Shown in pieces: positions 1 to 6,509 of a stretch of DNA of 18,792 nt. The notes beneath the pieces were generated by a model that was not told the DNA's origin, ran no database searches, and saw only the letters and a program-made list of their open reading frames with translations. The position numbers were made by a program, and so were the translations under genes. Position 1 is the first letter of the stretch. The number at the start of each line of letters is the position of its first letter. The DNA comes from JBBREP01 sp036501845 (GTDB lineage Bacteria; Actinomycetota; Acidimicrobiia; IMCC26256; PALSA-610): assembly GCA_036501845.1 (NCBI GenBank), contig DASXZO010000107.1, positions 1-18,792 of the forward strand, read 5' to 3'.

Positions 1-1
1 G

Positions 2-112
2 GACTGGCGCGTCGACTACAACATGCACCGGCCCCACACCGCGCACGGCGACCTCACCCCAACAGAGTTCGCCACGGCGTGGACCACCACCAACCAACCC
101 CAAGCCGCATAA
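2..112 (+). mobile_element. IS3-family transposase (OrfB/integrase), C-terminal 36 codons only
   Basis: Reading from base 2 gives a 36-residue C-terminus starting DWRVDYNMHRPH and continuing HGDLTPTEFA before a TAA stop. The pattern D-W-R-x-D-Y-N-x-x-R-P-H followed by G-x-L-T-P-x-E-F-A is the classic tail of the rve/DDE integrase domain in IS3-family OrfB proteins. The catalytic DDE residues lie upstream, outside the window, so it cannot be judged whether the element is intact. The bases after the stop (GGACCAACTATCGGGTCCCT) could include the terminal inverted repeat, but the other end is not visible for comparison. The sequence stopping inside an IS is what an assembly break at a multicopy element would look like. 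Confidence 0.88.
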
Positions 113-148
113 CGCCTGGACCAACTATCGGGTCCCTCTCACTTCGGC

Positions 149-413
149 TCAGCCATGCAACAGCCGTCGGCCCCCGGCGTACCGTTCGAGCCACTCGACG
201 AGCTTTTTCGAGCTGCCTCGGTGAACCACTGATCGTGACCGTTCCACAAGCTGCGTCGACATGATCGGCGAGCTCGTGTAAATCGAGGTCGACGAGTGCC
301 TGCCGCACGCGCCATGCGTACCAGCGCGCTGTATCGCCCTGCTGCTGCTCCTCCAGCTCGGCCGCAGCGAACAGAACGTCGAGCGTTTCTATATGGCGGC
401 TCGTGCGCCTACC
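149..413 (-). pseudogene. Degenerate copy (copy B) of a small unrecognised gene, frameshifted in an A-run
   Basis: On the minus strand, codons downstream of the in-frame stop at 414-416 read ETLDVLFAAAELEEQQQ, then DTARWYAWRVRQALVDLDLH, then SPRQLEK. This matches the ORF at 2709-2960 residue by residue over about 65 positions. After SPRQLEK the matching frame is lost at a run of five A's (GAAAAAG). Removing one A restores KLVEWLERYAGGRR and a TGA at 149-151, the counterpart of NLVELLEQRAEERR in the other copy. Without the correction the frame runs on leftward into the IS remnant. No ATG precedes the conserved block; GTG at 308 (GTG-CGG-CAG) is the best start and aligns with a TTG in the other copy. 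I do not recognise the family. It could be a real pseudogene, a sequencing indel in a homopolymer or, less likely, a programmed frameshift. Confidence 0.65.
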
Positions 414-429
414 TCACCGCAGGTGAGGT
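411..429. repeat. Perfect 8-3-8 inverted repeat
   Basis: ACCTCACC, a GCA spacer, then GGTGAGGT. It lies downstream of the lipoprotein gene (stop at 530) and just upstream of copy B on the minus strand. No T-tract follows on either strand, so an operator or a weak stem is more likely than an intrinsic terminator. The rest of the gap (430-529) shows nothing I can identify. Confidence 0.55.
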
Positions 430-529
430 GAGCCGGTACGGTGGCGCGGGCCCGCCCCGCGTCGACATCGTGCATGATCAACGCGCCGTTGTCACGCATC
501 CATGTGGATCAGACCGTGCCGGGCGTCCG

Positions 530-1078
530 TCACGAGCAGCCGCCGATGATGACGGCCGACGGATCGCCGCCGAAGTGCCAGTCCATTTCGGCGAGCATGA
601 GGTTGTACGCACTCTGCTCGATCGGGTTCGTGGTTTGTCCCGCCTTGAGGTCGGCGCAGATCGCGTTCTCAACGTCGGTCGGCGAGGCGTTGGCCGTCAG
701 CGCAAGTACGTGTAGTGGCATCTGACCGTAGAAGGTGACCGCTGCGGCGCTGGGTCTGCCGTCGGGGCACGTGACCGGGCCGGCATCGCCATCTGCGCCG
801 TACTGCAATGCACCGCAATCCTCGGGACGGACTACCCACGCGGGTTGGGTCGTCGGAGGCGATGTGGTGGTGAGGATTGTGGTCGTTGTTGCCGGAACCG
901 TCGTGCTGATACTCGTGGTGGGCCTGGGATGTGTACGAGCGGCTCGATGTGCCGATGAGCACGAAGCGGCAGCCGCGACCACGATGACCAACACACTCAG
1001 CTCAGTCGCGACTCGCCCGACCCGCGTCACCTCGCGACGGCACAACCGCCCTTCACAGTGGTGGTGGGGCGCCGTCAC
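530..1078 (-). CDS. Small secreted lipoprotein with Thr-rich linker, function unknown
   Basis: This 182-residue protein has a basic N-terminus, a hydrophobic segment (about residues 28-38) ending in AAASC, which fits a lipobox with Cys40 as the lipidated residue. A Thr/Pro-rich linker (about 50-79) leads to a compact C-terminal domain (81-182) with four cysteines (88, 104, 141, 181) that could form two disulfides outside the membrane. The domain contains the segment ANASPTDVENAICADL and ends in IIGGCS. I do not recognise it as a named family. The GTG start at 1078 overlaps the stop of the upstream nuclease-like gene by four bases (GTGA), so the two are probably translationally coupled. A GTG at 1030 (residue 17) is an alternative start and would give a more typical signal-peptide length. 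The pairing suggests the two products act in the same process, but what that is cannot be read from the sequence. Confidence 0.72.
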   Translation of the reverse strand: MTAPHHHCEGRLCRREVTRVGRVATELSVLVIVVAAAASCSSAHRAARTHPRPTTSISTTVPATTTTILTTTSPPTTQPAWVVRPEDCGALQYGADGDAGPVTCPDGRPSAAAVTFYGQMPLHVLALTANASPTDVENAICADLKAGQTTNPIEQSAYNLMLAEMDWHFGGDPSAVIIGGCS

Positions 1079-2631
1079 TCCGTTGAGCCCGCCTGGCCCG
1101 TCAGAGGGTTCGCGTCGCCGTCGTCTTCGGTGCGTGACGCGGGTTCCGGCGGCGAGTCGAGCGTTCCAGCGGGGTCTGCGTGCGCGCGCTCATGGTCGAG
1201 ACGTTCCTCGGCTTGCGACCAGCTGACGACTTCATCGCTGTCGCGGCCGACAGGCACGAGCGGTGCGTCCGCGAGCGCGTCGTCGTGCCAGTCCTCTTCG
1301 ACATCCTGCGCATCGACTTCGCTCGGCGGCGGTGTGACATCAATGCCCGCTTGTTCGGCTGCGAGCTGCGGGCCCTTCGGTAGTTGTGGTGCCTTCGGCG
1401 CCCACGGGCGCACCTGTTGCACCACGGCTTCATAGAAACCGTCGATAGACGTAAGTACCGAGTCGATGAAGCCGCCACGGCCCGCCGTGCGTTTCGTCCC
1501 CATCGGTGTCGTCGCGGCAATGCGGAAGGTTCGTATCTCCTTGTGAGGATCTTCGATCAATACGTTCGCGTCCTCCCGCACATCACGCAACAGCTTCGAT
1601 GTCGATGTCCGTGCGTTGGCAACGTACGCCTCGATTCGCAGTGCGTCTGGGGCATCTCGCAGTTGGCGGAGCAGCCAATTGATGCGCGTCACTGCTCGAC
1701 CCTCGCGTGGCGCTGCGACATCGATCGAGACGGTGATTCGACTGCCGGACAGATCGGCAAGCACCGAAACCGGTGCCGCTGCGTCAGCGATGCGCAGCTG
1801 ACCTCTGAGACAGTGCTCGTTGACGAGCCCATCAGCCACAGCCGCGTGCCGTAACGAAGGATCGCCAGCTTCGCGACGTGACAGCTGCAGCCCTACGTCA
1901 GCACCCAGTTCACGGGCGAGCCGAAGCGCGGCGAACCGCAAGAGTTGGTCCCAGTGCGTCGCAACTTCGTTGACACCCTTGTCGCTATTGCGAAGCGTGC
2001 CCGCAGCAACCCCATCGCGTACTGCCACCCACGATGAACCCATGTCGGTGAAATCGAGCGCTCCCGACTTCGGATGTTCGAGGTAACGGATCAGCTCCTC
2101 AAGTATCCATGCCTGGTCGGGATCCGAAACGCCTCGGAAGACACGCTGTTGCACGGCGATCGTGAGCACTTCCGCCCACGAGAGATGCCACAGCGCCGCC
2201 TTACGGAGCTTGCGCTTGTCGATCACTACTGGGTGCACGCCCGGTTCGGGAGAGATGTCATTGGAGATCGTCAGTACCCCGGCGAAGCCTTGCTCCCTCG
2301 CGACGTCGAGGTACGCCTCGACCTGCTCCTTCCGAAGCGGCATCGTGCCCGTCTTGACTTCGACGAGCGCGGTCCACGTTCGACCTCCGCGGGTTGTCTG
2401 GATCGCGCCATCGGGAATGACCGTCGCGTCACCGAGCTTGAACTGCACCTCGAAGAACGCCTCGACGGGCCCAGCCGGTGCGCCGAGCGGGCGAATGACG
2501 GCTGCACCGAACTCCTTCACAGCCGTAATCACCGCAAGGAGCGCGGAAGTCGCCCGTCGCTCGGCCTCCTCTGGGCTTCCGATTCCACTCGTCGGAATCA
2601 GCCGCGCAGGCTGCCAGTGATCCTCTCCCAC
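1075..2631 (-). CDS. PD-(D/E)XK nuclease-fold conserved actinobacterial protein
   Basis: About 518 residues. The N-terminal third has a restriction-endonuclease-like core: P73-D74 (VIPDGAI), then E91-x-K93 (ALVEVKTG), then Q103-x-x-x-Y107 (QVEAY). The D/E-x-K pair with a following QxxxY motif is typical of RecB/AddB-like PD-(D/E)XK nucleases. The middle is rich in helix-forming residues and has no motif I can assign. The last ~90 residues are acidic and Pro-rich and are probably disordered. The whole chain resembles a protein widespread in Actinobacteria that I remember being labelled only as a hypothetical or stress-response protein; this is from memory. Start choice: AGGAGG at 2641-2646 abuts a GTG at 2640 but sits nine bases from the in-frame GTG at 2631, which I prefer. 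G+C looks lower by eye than in the genes from 3148 on. Its function is probably DNA processing or defence (inference). Confidence 0.78.
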   Translation of the reverse strand: MGEDHWQPARLIPTSGIGSPEEAERRATSALLAVITAVKEFGAAVIRPLGAPAGPVEAFFEVQFKLGDATVIPDGAIQTTRGGRTWTALVEVKTGTMPLRKEQVEAYLDVAREQGFAGVLTISNDISPEPGVHPVVIDKRKLRKAALWHLSWAEVLTIAVQQRVFRGVSDPDQAWILEELIRYLEHPKSGALDFTDMGSSWVAVRDGVAAGTLRNSDKGVNEVATHWDQLLRFAALRLARELGADVGLQLSRREAGDPSLRHAAVADGLVNEHCLRGQLRIADAAAPVSVLADLSGSRITVSIDVAAPREGRAVTRINWLLRQLRDAPDALRIEAYVANARTSTSKLLRDVREDANVLIEDPHKEIRTFRIAATTPMGTKRTAGRGGFIDSVLTSIDGFYEAVVQQVRPWAPKAPQLPKGPQLAAEQAGIDVTPPPSEVDAQDVEEDWHDDALADAPLVPVGRDSDEVVSWSQAEERLDHERAHADPAGTLDSPPEPASRTEDDGDANPLTGQAGSTE

Positions 2632-2640
2632 AACCGCCAC

Positions 2641-2646
2641 CCTCCT
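2641..2646 (-). promoter_or_regulatory. Strong ribosome binding site deciding the nuclease start
   Basis: On the minus strand AGGAGG ends directly against GTG 2640 (spacing 0) and lies nine bases before the in-frame GTG at 2631. The second spacing is functional and the first is not, which shortens the protein by three residues. Confidence 0.65.
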
Positions 2647-2708
2647 GCTACCAAAGCCGGCACAACACTTGCAGTTCGTGGCTCCGTCGCACCAGTTCCT
2701 CCGGATCC

Positions 2709-2960
2709 TTATCGTCGCCGGCGTTCCTCCGCCCGCTGTTCAAGCAGCTCAACCAGGTTCTGAACCTGCCGCGGTGACGCGCGAACGGCCACATGGCCGC
2801 GTTCGGCGTTAACCCGCTCCGCGAGGGCGTATAGATCGAGGTCGATCAGAGCCTGACGCAAGCGGCGAGCGAGCCAACGCGCCGTATCGATCTCGCGCTG
2901 CTGGTCCGCCTCGGCGGCGGCGAATCGCGCATCGAGCGCTTTATATGACTCCGTGTGAGA
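2709..2960 (-). CDS. Small unrecognised ORF (copy A), possibly 5'-truncated
   Basis: The frame is open from just after a TGA at 2961-2963 to a TAA at 2709-2711, 83 codons. It reads KALDARFAAAEADQQREI, then DTARWLARRLRQALIDLDLY, then SPRQVQNLVELLEQRAEE and a final run of arginines. It is clearly homologous to the degenerate copy at 149-413. There is no ATG or GTG before the conserved block; the only plausible start is TTG at RLRQ, at the position where the other copy has GTG. That would give a highly charged, mainly helical protein of roughly 50 residues. Because homology between the copies extends upstream of that codon, both may be 3' remnants of a longer gene. It lies 77 bases upstream of the nuclease start in the same direction and may be co-transcribed with it. 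I do not recognise the family. Confidence 0.5.
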   Translation of the reverse strand, partial: SHTESYKALDARFAAAEADQQREIDTARWLARRLRQALIDLDLYALAERVNAERGHVAVRASPRQVQNLVELLEQRAEERRRR

Positions 2961-3064
2961 TCATGAGGATCGACGGTCGCGGGCACTCGCTGACCATCGA
3001 CAGCGGCTGGCGTGAAGTCGCCGACGCTCACTCGCGTTTCGTGCAGCGCTTCGTCAAGGCCTGA
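2945..3064 (+). pseudogene. C-terminal remnant of an alpha/beta hydrolase
   Basis: From ATG 2945 (or 2963) the plus strand reads RIDGRGHSLTIDSGW, then REVADAHSRFVQRFVKA and a TGA. The G-R-G-H-S-L-T-I-D-S-G-W-R-E-V-A string is characteristic of the end of alpha/beta hydrolase-fold enzymes (haloperoxidase/esterase-like); the His would be the catalytic histidine. The nucleophile elbow, the acid and the rest of the fold are missing. Upstream the sequence becomes the small ORF on the opposite strand, so the 5' part of the hydrolase gene was replaced at about 2945. It is a scar and not a functional gene. The identification rests on about 33 residues. Confidence 0.6.
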
Positions 3065-3108
3065 CCGTCCCGCCGCATCCACGGCCACTTCCAAGGAGGG
3101 TTGATTGG

Positions 3109-3122
3109 GTGCTAATTAGCAC
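3109..3122. promoter_or_regulatory. Perfect 14-bp AT-rich palindrome
   Basis: GTGCTAATTAGCAC is its own reverse complement and stands out in G+C-rich surroundings. It lies between the hydrolase scar and the 3' end of the ABC permease gene. It fits an operator for a dimeric regulator, or the core of a recombination site. The half-sites GTGCTAA and TTAGCAC also occur in the HrcA/CIRCE element, but in the opposite order and with a 9-base spacer. Confidence 0.45.
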
Positions 3123-3147
3123 TGAGGGATCTACCACCGGCTCGCAT

Positions 3148-3888
3148 TTATTCCTCCCAGCGGAACCAGCGGATGGCGAGTGCGGGTAGCACGACCGCCC
3201 ATACGCAGAGCACCACCAGACTGCCCGTGGGGAACCCGGCACCAGCGGCGCCGCCGAGCACGCCGTGCAACGTCTCCGACAGTGCGGCTGCGGGAAGCGC
3301 GCGTGCGAGGTCCTGCAGGAACGACGGGAGTTTGTCGAGCGGGTAGGCCATGCCGCCGAGGAACAGCAGCACGAGGAACAGACCGTTGGCGACGGCGAGC
3401 GTGGCCTCGGCGCGCAGCGTGCCTGCCATCAGCATGCCGAGCCCGGCGAATGCAATCGTGCCGAGCAACGAGAGACCGACTGCAGGGATGATGCCGATCG
3501 TCGCGTGCCAGCCGAGCGCGATGCCCACAAGGATGATGAACACGAACTGGATCACTTCGAGCGCGAGCACGGTGATCGTCTTCGCCGCGAGCAATTGTCC
3601 ACGCGACAGCGGCGTGGCACCGAGCCGCTTCAACACGCCGTAACGCCGGTCGAATCCGGTGGCGATGCCGAGCGACACCATCGCAGCCGACATGATCGCC
3701 AGCGCCAGCACACCGGGCACGAGGAAGTCGACCGCGCTCTTGTAGCCCGCGGGGATCGAGGTGTCGATCTTCGAGAAGAACACGAGCACGCCGAGCGGGA
3801 TGGCGAGCGTCACCACGAGGCTCTCACCCCGCCGCAGCGAGAGCACGATCTCGGTGCGAGCCTGGGCCGCGACCGCCGTGGTGGTCAC
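3148..3888 (-). CDS. ABC-2 type exporter permease
   Basis: A 246-residue integral membrane protein with about six hydrophobic segments (near 22-38, 56-76, 105-126, 131-156, 164-183 and 224-240). This is the layout of ABC2_membrane permeases of drug and polymer exporters. The cytoplasmic segment GFDRRYGVLKRLGATPLSRGQ between the second and third segments is a hallmark of this family: F-x-R-R-x-G-x-L-x-R-L-x-x-T-P, the region that touches the ATPase. The GTG start at 3888 overlaps the ATPase stop by four bases (GTGA), so the pair is translationally coupled and forms one exporter, probably a 2+2 complex in the cytoplasmic membrane. The substrate cannot be read from the sequence. The protein ends WFRWEE. 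Confidence 0.9.
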   Translation of the reverse strand: MTTTAVAAQARTEIVLSLRRGESLVVTLAIPLGVLVFFSKIDTSIPAGYKSAVDFLVPGVLALAIMSAAMVSLGIATGFDRRYGVLKRLGATPLSRGQLLAAKTITVLALEVIQFVFIILVGIALGWHATIGIIPAVGLSLLGTIAFAGLGMLMAGTLRAEATLAVANGLFLVLLFLGGMAYPLDKLPSFLQDLARALPAAALSETLHGVLGGAAGAGFPTGSLVVLCVWAVVLPALAIRWFRWEE

Positions 3889-4898
3889 GCGCGACCTCGC
3901 GTGGATACGGGAGCAGGAGGCGCGGCGTTCTCGGCGGTGATCTGCAGGAACACCGCCTCGAGCGACTGCTCGTTGGCCTGGAGCGAGCCGACGCTCACGT
4001 CGAGCGCACACAGATGCGCGGCGAGCGCGGCAACGAGCGCGGGGGTGCCGGGCGCGTTGATCTCGTACTCCCCCTCGCGGCCGGTCGCCGCCACTGTGCC
4101 GTCGTCGACGGCCAGCGCGACCGCGAGCGCGTGCGTGTCGAGCGGGGCCGAGGCGGTGAAGGTGACGCGGTGGACGCGACCGCGACTCATCAACTCGCGC
4201 GGCGTGCCCAATGCTGCGACCTTGCCCGCCACGATGATGGCGACGCGATCGCACAGTTGCTCGGCCTCGTCGAGCAGGTGCGTGGTGAGCATGATCGTGG
4301 TGCCTTGCGCGCGGAGGTCGCGCACGAGTTGCCATGTGGTGGCGCGAGCCTGCGGGTCCATTCCCGCGGTGGGCTCGTCGAGGAACACGAGTTCGGGGCG
4401 GCCGACAAGCGCGCACGCGAGTGAGAGCCGTTGTTTCTGGCCGCCGGAGAGTCGCCGCACGATGGTGCGCCGCTGATCGAGCAGCCCGACGCGATCGAGG
4501 AGCGACTCGGGTTCTTCCGGGTTGTCGTAGAACGCCGCGAACAGCCGCAGCACCTCGAGCGGGCGCAGGCCCGGATAGAGGCCGCCCTCCTGGAGCATCA
4601 CGCCGATGCGCGGCCGCAGCGCGGCACCGTCGTCGACGGGGTCGAGGCCGAGCACCCGCACCGTGCCGCCGTCGGGCCGCCGGTATCCCTCGAGCATCTC
4701 GACCGTGGTGGTCTTGCCGGCGCCGTTCGGACCCACGAGGGCGAAGATCTCACCGCGTTCTACTTCGAAGCGCACGCCGTCGACCGCCCGCGTGGCGCCG
4801 TAGCGCTTCTCCAGCGCGTCGGCCACGACGGCCGCGTCGCTGCGCGTGGTTTCGGGCGGCAGGGCTGTGGGAGGAGTGTGCCGGTCGGTAGCGACCAT
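3885..4898 (-). CDS. ABC transporter ATP-binding protein (DrrA/CcmA-like exporter type)
   Basis: 337 residues from the ATG at 4898. All nucleotide-binding motifs are present: Walker A GPNGAGKTT (56-64), Q-loop Gln103, signature LSGGQ (150-154), Walker B LVFLDE (170-175) and the switch His207 in LTTHLLDEAEQ. After the ABC domain (about 23-235) there is a ~100-residue C-terminal extension of the DrrA-type kind. The start ATG shares one base with the TGA of the polyprenyl synthase gene (TGATG), typical of coupled translation; an upstream GTG at 4913 is also in frame but would overlap more. The protein powers the ABC-2 permease encoded immediately downstream. The subfamily usually exports antibiotics, lipids or polysaccharides; the substrate here is unknown. 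Confidence 0.92.
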   Translation of the reverse strand: MVATDRHTPPTALPPETTRSDAAVVADALEKRYGATRAVDGVRFEVERGEIFALVGPNGAGKTTTVEMLEGYRRPDGGTVRVLGLDPVDDGAALRPRIGVMLQEGGLYPGLRPLEVLRLFAAFYDNPEEPESLLDRVGLLDQRRTIVRRLSGGQKQRLSLACALVGRPELVFLDEPTAGMDPQARATTWQLVRDLRAQGTTIMLTTHLLDEAEQLCDRVAIIVAGKVAALGTPRELMSRGRVHRVTFTASAPLDTHALAVALAVDDGTVAATGREGEYEINAPGTPALVAALAAHLCALDVSVGSLQANEQSLEAVFLQITAENAAPPAPVSTRGRA

Positions 4899-5974
4899 CA
4901 GTGATCGCGCCACGCGATGTAGCGGGCGAGATCGGCGAGCAGCGACGCGGCATCGGCGTCGAGCGGCGCGCTGTCGATGGCGGCGACTGCCTCGGTGACG
5001 AGTCGTTCGATCTCGTCCTCCACGGCAACGAGCGCGCCGGTGTCGACGAGCACGTCCTGGATCTCTTTGATCTCACGCTCGCCGAGATCGCGTGTGCCCA
5101 CCATCGCGAGCACGCGCTCGGCGCCGGGCACGCGCGAAGCGCGCTCATGCGCCATCGCCAGCATCGGCGTGGGCTTGCCCTCGCGCAGGTCGTCGCCCAC
5201 CGGCTTGCCGGTGACCACCTCATCGCCGAACACGCCGAGTTCGTCGTCACGGAGCTGGAAGGCCTGGCCGAGCGGGAGCCCGACGGCCGACAATGCCGCC
5301 GTGACTTCGGGGCCCGCGCCCGCAAGCGTCGCACCGAGATGCAACGGCCGTTCGACGGTGTACTTCGCCGACTTGTACGACACGATGCGTTGCGCCAACG
5401 CGAGCTCGAACGTGGCCTCGGCCGCGCCGATCAGGTCGAGCGACTGGCCGATGCAGAGCTCGAGGCGCAACTCGTCCCACAGCGTGTGCACTTCCTGCGG
5501 CGCGTCGCGCAGCAACACATCGGCGAGCACGTAGGCGATGTCGCCCACGAGGATCGCCATGCCCTCGCCGAAACGGCGCGACTCACCGCGCCATTGCGAC
5601 ACCTCGTGCTGGCGCACGAAACCCCGGTGCACCGCGTCGACACCGCGCCGCGTCTCGGATCCGTCCATCACGTCGTCGTGCACCAGTGCGAACGTGTGCA
5701 GCAGTTCGAGCGCTGCGCCCGCGGCGACCACTTGGTCGGCGTCGAGGCCGCCGGCGCCGCCGACGCCCGCGTACGCAACCGCGCACAGCGCGGGCCGGAT
5801 GCGCTTGCCGCCCGCGGCCACGAGCTGGGCGAGCGCGTCGATCGGTGCAGCCAGGCGTTCGTCGATCGGCGTCCACGCGGCGCGCTGCGTGTCGAGGAGC
5901 GCGCTCACCTTGGCCTCGGCGCGGTTGGCGACCGCGGCCAGCGCCGCGGGGAAGGGCGCGCCACCGCGATCCAT
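4898..5974 (-). CDS. Polyprenyl (geranylgeranyl-type) diphosphate synthase
   Basis: This 358-residue trans-prenyltransferase condenses isopentenyl diphosphate with allylic diphosphates. It carries the GGKRIRP block (55-61), the first aspartate-rich motif DDVMD (100-104) followed by RR (109-110), and a second aspartate motif in the form LRDDELGVFGD (241-251). DDxxG with a downstream GD is usual in actinobacterial GGPP/polyprenyl synthases. Five residues before the DDVMD motif sits Phe95 (LLHTFALVHDD); a bulky residue there tends to limit product length, which fits a shorter chain such as C20 (inference). I chose ATG 5974; a GTG at 6010 is in frame but lies inside the divergent promoter region. 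No Shine-Dalgarno is visible, but TAGCCT just upstream could act as a -10 for a leaderless mRNA. It is the first gene of a three-gene operon with the ABC exporter. Confidence 0.9.
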   Translation of the reverse strand: MDRGGAPFPAALAAVANRAEAKVSALLDTQRAAWTPIDERLAAPIDALAQLVAAGGKRIRPALCAVAYAGVGGAGGLDADQVVAAGAALELLHTFALVHDDVMDGSETRRGVDAVHRGFVRQHEVSQWRGESRRFGEGMAILVGDIAYVLADVLLRDAPQEVHTLWDELRLELCIGQSLDLIGAAEATFELALAQRIVSYKSAKYTVERPLHLGATLAGAGPEVTAALSAVGLPLGQAFQLRDDELGVFGDEVVTGKPVGDDLREGKPTPMLAMAHERASRVPGAERVLAMVGTRDLGEREIKEIQDVLVDTGALVAVEDEIERLVTEAVAAIDSAPLDADAASLLADLARYIAWRDH

Positions 5975-6037
5975 GCATAGGAGGCTAGGTGCGCTGGTCG
6001 GGTGCCCCACTACCGTGCCCCATTACCGTTCCCGGGA
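5975..6037. promoter_or_regulatory. Divergent promoter region
   Basis: This 63-base gap separates the leftward polyprenyl synthase operon from the rightward SCP-2 gene. On the minus strand TAGCCT and on the plus strand TACCGT (6024-6029) each fit the actinobacterial -10 pattern TAnnnT, about 8-10 bases from the chosen start codons, suggesting leaderless transcripts. On the plus strand CYTACCGT-like blocks occur twice. No convincing -35 hexamers were found. Confidence 0.35.
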
Positions 6038-6430
6038 ATGGCCCCGAGCGAGTGTGACGACGGCGAGCCCGATGACCTCGACCGGCTGCTCGCTCGTGTC
6101 GACGCAGTTGCCCGCACGATCGACGCCGCCGACGTGGGCGCCGACCCGATCACCGTCGAGTTGACCGTGGCGTCATCGGCCGGCACGGCATCGTGGTTCG
6201 TGCGCCTCGACGAGCACGGTGGCCGGGCGGGTCGTGGGCCGGCGCCCGAACCCACCGTCGTGATCCACATCGACGACCACACGCTCGCCGATCTGCGCTC
6301 GGGCGCGCTCGACGTGCCCGGCGCGATCGACGGTGGCCGGCTCAGCGTGCGCGGCGATCTCGGTGCGCTGGCCCGGGCCCGTCCCGCGCTGCGCGCGCTC
6401 GCGTCGGCACTGACCGCGGGCCCCGACTAG
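6038..6430 (+). CDS. SCP-2 sterol-transfer domain protein
   Basis: About 130 residues, nearly the length of a single SCP-2 domain. The segment TASWFVRLDEHGG, then PTVVIHIDDHTLADLRSGALD, then GRLSVRGDLGALAR is the standard SCP-2 pattern, ending in the G-[KR]-[LV]-x-[VI]-x-G-D motif. Such proteins bind acyl-CoAs, sterols or other lipids in the cytoplasm, usually near beta-oxidation genes. That fits here, since an acyl-CoA dehydrogenase gene follows 79 bases downstream. I chose ATG 6038; GTG 6002 is in frame and would add 12 residues without any recognisable extra structure. The N-terminal ~20 residues are acidic and probably flexible. The bound lipid is unknown. Confidence 0.78.
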   Translation: MAPSECDDGEPDDLDRLLARVDAVARTIDAADVGADPITVELTVASSAGTASWFVRLDEHGGRAGRGPAPEPTVVIHIDDHTLADLRSGALDVPGAIDGGRLSVRGDLGALARARPALRALASALTAGPD

Positions 6431-6509
6431 ATATCGGAATCACAGGGATTAGGTACGGGCTGCAGGGCCACCTCTACCATCGGGCGACCGCCACGAGGAG
6501 CGACACACC

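Noticed and set aside
3105..3125. CIRCE/HrcA operator
   Set aside because: The half-sites GTGCTAA and TTAGCAC are in the wrong order and lack the 9-base spacer of TTAGCACTC-N9-GAGTGCTAA, and no chaperone gene follows.
3265..4476. Long open frame on the plus strand (403 codons) across the ABC permease and ATPase genes
   Set aside because: It is antisense to two genes with complete family motifs and its translation is Arg/Glu/His-rich low-complexity sequence, the usual product of the third-position G+C bias.
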